Shown here: piece after piece, positions 6,738 to 10,791 of the stretch
Position numbering within the stretch: position 1 is the stretch's first letter
Layout of the letters: each line of letters begins with the position of its first letter
Notes under the pieces: generated by a model
Told to the model about the DNA's origin: nothing
The model's database searches: none
What the model saw: only the letters and a program-made list of their open reading frames with translations
Assembly: GCA_002352665.1 (NCBI GenBank)
Contig: DEIV01000012.1
Coordinates: 1-10,791 of the forward strand
Direction of reading: 5' to 3'
DNA: 10,791 nucleotides
Origin: Flavobacteriaceae bacterium UBA2765
GTDB taxonomy: Bacteria > Bacteroidota > Bacteroidia > Flavobacteriales > Flavobacteriaceae
Program-made: the position numbers and the translations under genes

Positions 6738-7759
6738 CAGCTGCTATATTCTTTTACCGCATCAATAAATGCCTTGGCATTATCTAGCGGAATATTTGGT
6801 AAAATACCATGACCTAAATTAACAATATATTTATCCTTACCAAAATCATTTATCATTTGATGTACCATTTTTTTTATGGTAGACGGAGAAGAAAGCAATC
6901 TTGACGGATCAAAATTACCTTGTAAGGTTATTTTACCTCCAGTTAAGTATCTTGCATTTTGAGGTGTAATGGTCCAATCTACCCCCAAAGCACTAGCATT
7001 AGAGCTTGCCATTTCTTGAAGTGCAAACCAGCATCCTTTTCCAAAGGCTATTACTGGAGCATCATCTTTTAAAGCTTCTATAATTTGATTGATATATTTC
7101 CATGAGAATTCTTGATAATCAACTGGTGATAACATTCCGCCCCAAGAATCAAATATTTGTACCACATCAACACCTGCCTTTACTTTAGCCTTTAAATAAG
7201 CTATGGTAGTATCTGTTATTTTTTGTAATAATTGATGAGCCGCTAAGGGGTGTGTAAAACAAAATTCTTTGGCTTTGTCAAAATTCTTACTGCCCTGACC
7301 TTGTACTACATAGCATAAAATTGTCCAAGGAGAACCTGCAAAACCTATTAACGGAATTTCATTATTCAGTAATTCTTTGGTAGCCTTGATAGCTTGCATT
7401 ACATAATCAAGTTCACTATTTACGTCGGGTACGATTACCTGATCAACACCTTTTTGATCACGAACGGGGTTTGGTAAATAGGGACCAAAATCTGGTTTCA
7501 TTTGTACCTCAATATTCATGGCTTGAGGTATTACCAAAATATCTGAAAATAAAATGGCTGCATCCATACCATATCGTCTAATGGGCTGTACTGTAATTTC
7601 TGAAGCCAATTCAGGAGTACGACATCTGGTAAAGAAATCGTATTTTTCTCTAATAGCTATGAATTCTGGTAAATACCGTCCGGCTTGACGCATCATCCAA
7701 ACTGGTGGACGATCAACAATTTCACCTTTTAAGGCTCTTAAAAATAAGTCGTTTTTCAT
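6737..7759 (-). CDS. hemE: Uroporphyrinogen decarboxylase
   Basis: HemE removes four acetate carboxyls from uroporphyrinogen III to give coproporphyrinogen III; it is a cytoplasmic, cofactor-free enzyme. The 340-residue length is normal. The N-terminal signature WMMRQAGRYLPEF (21-33) supplies the substrate-binding Arg residues R24 and R28. FSDILVIPQA (71-80) contains D73, the Asp that binds the pyrrole nitrogens. GFAGSPWTILCYVVQG contains the conserved active-site Tyr, FDSWGGMLSP and LQGNFDPSRL are family blocks, and LGHGILPNIP near the end supplies H317. The start is an ATG 34 bases after the hemL stop. The end overlaps the DUF6973-like gene (TGATG), which points to translational coupling. 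No unusual residue changes were noticed. Confidence 0.98.
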   Translation of the reverse strand: MKNDLFLRALKGEIVDRPPVWMMRQAGRYLPEFIAIREKYDFFTRCRTPELASEITVQPIRRYGMDAAILFSDILVIPQAMNIEVQMKPDFGPYLPNPVRDQKGVDQVIVPDVNSELDYVMQAIKATKELLNNEIPLIGFAGSPWTILCYVVQGQGSKNFDKAKEFCFTHPLAAHQLLQKITDTTIAYLKAKVKAGVDVVQIFDSWGGMLSPVDYQEFSWKYINQIIEALKDDAPVIAFGKGCWFALQEMASSNASALGVDWTITPQNARYLTGGKITLQGNFDPSRLLSSPSTIKKMVHQMINDFGKDKYIVNLGHGILPNIPLDNAKAFIDAVKEYSS

Positions 7760-7793
7760 TCTTTAATATTATAAATTAAACCTCACCATTTAT

Positions 7794-9083
7794 TTACATA
7801 TTCGCAACGGCTTTCATTGCCTTATCAATGGCCTTCTCTGTTTTATCTATATCTTTTTCGCTTAAAACAGTAGATAAAAACCAAGCTTCAAATTGTGATG
7901 GTGGTAAAAATATACCGTTGTTTATCATTTCCCAGAAGAATATAGCAAACTTTTTAGTATCAGATTGTTGGGCTTCTTGAAAATTTGTTATGGCTTTATC
8001 CGTAAAAAAAGGATTGATCATGGAACCAAAATGATTTACCTCAATAGCTACATTATATTTCTTTGCTTTCGCTAATAAAATACGTTCCAAAACATTTGCT
8101 GTTTCGTTAAACTGTTCATACGGATCCTGTTTCTTCAATGCTGTTAAGGTAGCAATTCCAGCTGCCATAGCTATGGGATTACCAGATAATGTTCCTGCCT
8201 GATACATATCACCTAATGGGGCTACCATCTCCATAATTTCGTTTCTAGCTCCGTAGGCACCAACAGGAAATCCACCGCCAATAACCTTGCCCAAACAAGT
8301 TATATCTGCCGTAATACCCAATAATTCTTGAGCACCACCGAATTTAGAACGAAAGCCGGTCATAACTTCATCTACAATTAACAACGCGTTTTTCGAGTTT
8401 ACATAGGCTTTTAATTCTTTTAAGAAATTACCTTGTGGTAATACCACTCCCATATTTCCTGCAATGGGCTCTATAATTACTGCTGCAATATCATCATGCT
8501 TTTCAAAATGCTTTTTTACACTTTCTAAATCATTGTAATTTGCTATCAGCGTATTTTTCACGGCTCCTTCAGGTACACCTTTGCTACCAGGTAAGCTCAA
8601 AGTAGCTAAACCAGAACCTGCTGCAACCAAAAGAGCGTCAGAATGACCATGGTAACAACCAGAAAACTTAATGATTTTGTCTTTACCCGTAAAAGCTCTT
8701 GCCAAACGCAAAGCACTTAGTACTGCTTCTGTACCAGAATTCACAAAACGGACTTTATCTATAGTAGGAAAAGCAGCACAAACTATTTTGGCTAATTTGA
8801 TTTCATTTTTTGTCGATGCTCCGAATGTATAACCATTTCTTAATGCTTTTTGAATGGCTTTTTCAACATTTTTATTTCTATGCCCTAAGATCATCGGTCC
8901 ATATGACAGCACATAATCTATATATTTATTATTATCAACATCAATAATTTTACTCCCTTTTCCTTTTTTAATAAATAAAGGATTTCCACCAACAGAGGCA
9001 AATGCTCTTACAGGGGAATTTACAGCTCCAACCAAATGTTCTAAACCTTGTTGGTATAATTTTTCTGAATTTTTAAATTTCAT
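7794..9083 (-). CDS. hemL: Glutamate-1-semialdehyde 2,1-aminomutase
   Basis: HemL converts glutamate-1-semialdehyde to 5-aminolevulinate, the second dedicated step of the C5 tetrapyrrole pathway; HemA, which makes its substrate, is not in the window. The protein (429 residues) is a complete class-III aminotransferase. It has VNSPVRAFASVGG (21-33), VNSGTEAVLSALRLAR (114-129, PLP phosphate contacts), CYHGHSDALL (143-152), IVDEVMTGFR (236-245, D238 binds the pyridine nitrogen) and CLGKVIGGGFPVGAYG (263-278) with the PLP lysine K266. AGTLSGNP follows. These match HemL rather than ornithine or acetylornithine aminotransferases. It starts at an ATG after a 96-base gap from hemB, the largest gap in the cluster, so an internal promoter or regulatory site is possible, although no TAnnTTTG box is present there. 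The 12-base palindrome in that gap is listed separately. Confidence 0.98.
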   Translation of the reverse strand: MKFKNSEKLYQQGLEHLVGAVNSPVRAFASVGGNPLFIKKGKGSKIIDVDNNKYIDYVLSYGPMILGHRNKNVEKAIQKALRNGYTFGASTKNEIKLAKIVCAAFPTIDKVRFVNSGTEAVLSALRLARAFTGKDKIIKFSGCYHGHSDALLVAAGSGLATLSLPGSKGVPEGAVKNTLIANYNDLESVKKHFEKHDDIAAVIIEPIAGNMGVVLPQGNFLKELKAYVNSKNALLIVDEVMTGFRSKFGGAQELLGITADITCLGKVIGGGFPVGAYGARNEIMEMVAPLGDMYQAGTLSGNPIAMAAGIATLTALKKQDPYEQFNETANVLERILLAKAKKYNVAIEVNHFGSMINPFFTDKAITNFQEAQQSDTKKFAIFFWEMINNGIFLPPSQFEAWFLSTVLSEKDIDKTEKAIDKAMKAVANM

Positions 9084-9139
9084 TCTATTTATAATTATAT
9101 AAATTTAGTATTGATGACTAGGTCTAAATATGCTGTTAT

Positions 9140-9151
9140 ATTTCATGAAAT
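9140..9151. repeat. 12-base perfect palindrome in the hemB-hemL gap
   Basis: ATTTCATGAAAT is a perfect palindrome lying 56 bases before the hemL ATG, inside the only sizeable gap of the heme cluster. It is short enough to arise by chance in AT-rich DNA. It is noted as a possible operator, with no regulator family assigned. Confidence 0.25.
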
Positions 9152-9179
9152 TCCTGCTTTCATAAGAATAACAAACACA

Positions 9180-10145
9180 TCAACGATTCAACAATATCTT
9201 CGCTACATCCTTAGCAAAATAGGTAATAATTATTGCTGCACCTGCCCTTTTCATGGAGCGTAAACTTTCCATCATAACCTTTTCTTCATTTATCCAACCT
9301 TTTTCTCCAGCAGCTTTTATCATAGCATATTCACCACTCACATTATAACAAGCAATTGGTCGGTCAAAATTATTTTTTAAATCTCTAATAATATCTAAAT
9401 AGGATAATGCCGGTTTTACCATTAAAATATCTGCACCTTCAGCGTCATCAAAAGTTGCTTTTCGCATAGCTTCATCTCTGTTAGCTGCATCCATTTGATA
9501 GGTTCTTCTATCTCCAAAACTTGGAGCTGAATCTACGGCATCTCTAAAAGGTCCATAATAAGCAGAAGCATATTTTACAGAATAAGCCATAATTGGAATA
9601 TTCATAAACCCTTTATTATCTAGTGCTTCACGTATCATAGCAATGGTGCCATCCATCATTCCTGAAGGAGCTATCATATCTGCACCGGCCTTAACATGAG
9701 AAATTGACTGTTTTGCAATGTTCACTAGAGTAGCGTCATTATCAACATCATTATCAAGGATAATTCCGCAATGACCATGAGACGTATATTCGCAAAAACA
9801 CACATCTGTAATGATATATAAATTTGGATAGTTCTTTTTGATAAATCGGATGGTTTCTTGAATGATACCCTTATCATTCCATGTCTCCGATCCTTCTTCA
9901 TCTTTTTTTGACGGAACACCAAATAATAATACAGCAGGTATATGTAAAGCAACAACCTCATCTAATTCTTTAGAGACTCTATCTAATGAGAAACGTTTTA
10001 TTCCAGGCATAGAAACTATTTCTGCCTCAATATTTTCTCCTTCTTCGATAAATAGAGGGTAGATCAAATCGTCAACCGATAATTTGGTTTCCCTCACTAG
10101 CCTTCTAATATTTTCGGTTTTTCGTAATCGTCTTGTTCTGTACAT
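9180..10145 (-). CDS. hemB: Delta-aminolevulinic acid dehydratase (porphobilinogen synthase), zinc type
   Basis: HemB condenses two 5-aminolevulinates into porphobilinogen. Counting from the ATG at 10145 the product is 321 residues. The metal site reads DVCFCEYTSHGHCG (114-127) with C116, C118 and C126: the three-Cys, zinc-dependent form, not the Asp-rich magnesium form. The two active-site lysines are in SVKYASAYYGPFRDA (K191) and MVKPALSYLD (K244, the Schiff-base lysine). The substrate-binding block APSGMMDG and the GDRRTYQMD segment are present. The ATG at 10145 is preferred because the typical N-terminus MYRTRRLRKTE begins there. A GTG seven codons upstream (10166) would shorten the gap to hemD from 34 to 13 bases and cannot be ruled out. 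It follows hemD and precedes hemL on the same strand, consistent with one operon. Confidence 0.97.
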   Translation of the reverse strand: MYRTRRLRKTENIRRLVRETKLSVDDLIYPLFIEEGENIEAEIVSMPGIKRFSLDRVSKELDEVVALHIPAVLLFGVPSKKDEEGSETWNDKGIIQETIRFIKKNYPNLYIITDVCFCEYTSHGHCGIILDNDVDNDATLVNIAKQSISHVKAGADMIAPSGMMDGTIAMIREALDNKGFMNIPIMAYSVKYASAYYGPFRDAVDSAPSFGDRRTYQMDAANRDEAMRKATFDDAEGADILMVKPALSYLDIIRDLKNNFDRPIACYNVSGEYAMIKAAGEKGWINEEKVMMESLRSMKRAGAAIIITYFAKDVAKILLNR

Positions 10146-10179
10146 TTTATTATTTTTAGAACTCACAAGCTTTCAACTA

Positions 10180-10791
10180 TCACTTCTTAACAAAGTACAG
10201 ATTCGCCTGTTCTATTACACTTTCTACCGTAGGTACTTTAGCTACTTCTACTACTTCAAAATGTTTTTTTGCTTCTATTGCAGTTGTCTCGCCAATACAA
10301 AAAGCAACACCTTTTGATTCGTTTTCTTCTAAATAACTTTGGATTGTTGATGGACTAAAAAATAAAATACCATTCGTATTCTCAGTAACTTTTTTCGGAC
10401 TAAACATAGTCTTATAAGCTTCAACTTCATTTACAATTATTTCATTTTGCCCCAAAACACTTGGCAAATCATCTAGGCGTAAACTACTTGTAAAATATGT
10501 CAATTCTTCACCCCTTAGTTCATCTACCAAATACTTTGCTAAAAATTTAGCATTCTTGGCAACAAAATTAACTTTTCCAATCTTTTTTTCAACTAAGGCT
10601 TTGGTTCTTCTTCCTACACAATAAATATTCTTAAATTGCAATTCCGTTAAAGAGAAATTTGTTTCTAAGGAAGCTACTGTATTCTTACTTGTAATAATTA
10701 CGTTATTAATTTCCTTTTTTAATAAGTGTTGTGATATTCTGCTGAATCTAATCTTTATAAAATCGCTATCTTCTACAGTAATATCTTCATG
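10180..10791 (-). CDS. hemD: Uroporphyrinogen-III synthase (5' end outside window)
   Basis: HemD cyclises hydroxymethylbilane to uroporphyrinogen III with inversion of ring D. The reading frame is open from the stop at 10180 to the right edge, giving 203 residues; typical bacteroidotal HemD proteins are only slightly longer, so perhaps 15-30 N-terminal residues are missing. The family diverges strongly in sequence, but the usual landmarks are present: VIITSKNTV near the start of the first alpha/beta half (a Ser-containing turn), IYCVGRRTKALVEK, LTYFTSSLRLDDLP at the domain crossover, VNEVEAYKT, GILFFSPSTIQSYLE (the Ser-Pro-Ser turn of the second half) and VAFCIGETTAIEAKKH. The C-terminal PTVESVIEQANLYF is also typical. 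It heads the visible part of the heme cluster; hemC and hemA probably lie upstream, beyond the window. Assignment rests on both motifs and context. Confidence 0.93.
   Translation of the reverse strand, partial: HEDITVEDSDFIKIRFSRISQHLLKKEINNVIITSKNTVASLETNFSLTELQFKNIYCVGRRTKALVEKKIGKVNFVAKNAKFLAKYLVDELRGEELTYFTSSLRLDDLPSVLGQNEIIVNEVEAYKTMFSPKKVTENTNGILFFSPSTIQSYLEENESKGVAFCIGETTAIEAKKHFEVVEVAKVPTVESVIEQANLYFVKK

Larger units (their letters stand above)
4016..10791 (-). other. Heme biosynthesis gene cluster (putative operon)
   Basis: Eight same-strand genes run hemD, hemB, hemL, hemE, DUF6973-like, GNAT, EI24-like, hemF. Gaps are 34 (or 13), 96 and 34 bases, then overlaps of 1, 4 and 1 bases, then 45 (or 15) bases. 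No internal TAnnTTTG box was found in the gaps. The first sizeable break after hemF coincides with an AT-rich inverted repeat and a new promoter box for the E2 gene. The cluster supplies every step from glutamate-1-semialdehyde to protoporphyrinogen IX except HemC. Confidence 0.75.

Noticed and set aside
7762..7780. TTTAAT...ATTAAA inverted repeat between hemL and hemE
   Set aside because: Six-base AT arms are expected by chance in this composition, and the gap is only 34 bases.
9725..9961. Minus-strand 78-codon frame within hemB
   Set aside because: It overlaps hemB in another frame, across the region encoding the zinc-site cysteines, and has no family features.
10180..10641. A shorter hemD reading starting at 10641
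   Set aside because: The codon there is TTG, and the same frame stays open with HemD-like sequence to the window edge, so the gene is simply cut by the boundary.
1..10791. Mobile elements, CRISPR arrays, tRNA or rRNA genes
   Set aside because: No transposase or integrase, no regularly spaced repeats and no cloverleaf or rRNA-like sequence was seen; the window is filled by housekeeping-type genes on one strand.

Overview
The window looks like part of a chromosome from a low-GC member of the Bacteroidota, most likely a Flavobacteriaceae-type bacterium. Three things point there: AT-rich codon use with very AT-rich gaps, TAnnTTTG-type -7 promoter boxes with almost no Shine-Dalgarno sites, and family-specific proteins typical of this group. 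The placement rests on reading the sequence, not on a database search. All eleven complete genes and both edge genes lie on the minus strand, so transcription runs from high to low coordinates.

Positions 10791 to about 4016 hold a heme (protoporphyrin) biosynthesis cluster. In transcription order it reads hemD (5' end outside the window), hemB, hemL, hemE, a DUF6973-like gene, a GNAT acetyltransferase, an EI24/CysZ-like membrane protein and hemF. Five steps of the C5 pathway are encoded: HemL makes 5-aminolevulinate, HemB makes porphobilinogen, HemD closes the uroporphyrinogen III ring, HemE makes coproporphyrinogen III, and the oxygen-dependent HemF makes protoporphyrinogen IX. hemA, hemC, the protoporphyrinogen oxidase and hemH are not in the window. 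The stretch hemE - DUF6973 - GNAT - EI24 - hemF is very compact, with overlaps of 1, 4 and 1 bases, so three genes with no known heme role appear translationally coupled between two consecutive pathway enzymes.

Positions 3943 to 2450 hold an AT-only hairpin and a TAnnTTTG promoter, then an E2 (dihydrolipoyl acyltransferase) gene of a 2-oxo acid dehydrogenase complex whose usual active-site Asp is Asn. A second promoter precedes a DEDDh 3'-5' exonuclease with an ExoX-like C-terminal module (2433-1657). The left end holds a 162-residue protein of unknown function and the first 347 codons of a secreted GH3 (NagZ-like) glycoside hydrolase that runs off the left edge.

No mobile element, CRISPR array, tRNA or rRNA was seen, and no gene-free stretch exceeds 300 bases. 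The most interesting material is the trio of coupled non-heme genes between hemE and hemF, the uncharacterised DUF6973-like protein with its His/Asp/Asn signature, and the Asn in the E2 catalytic motif. I saw no clearly new system.
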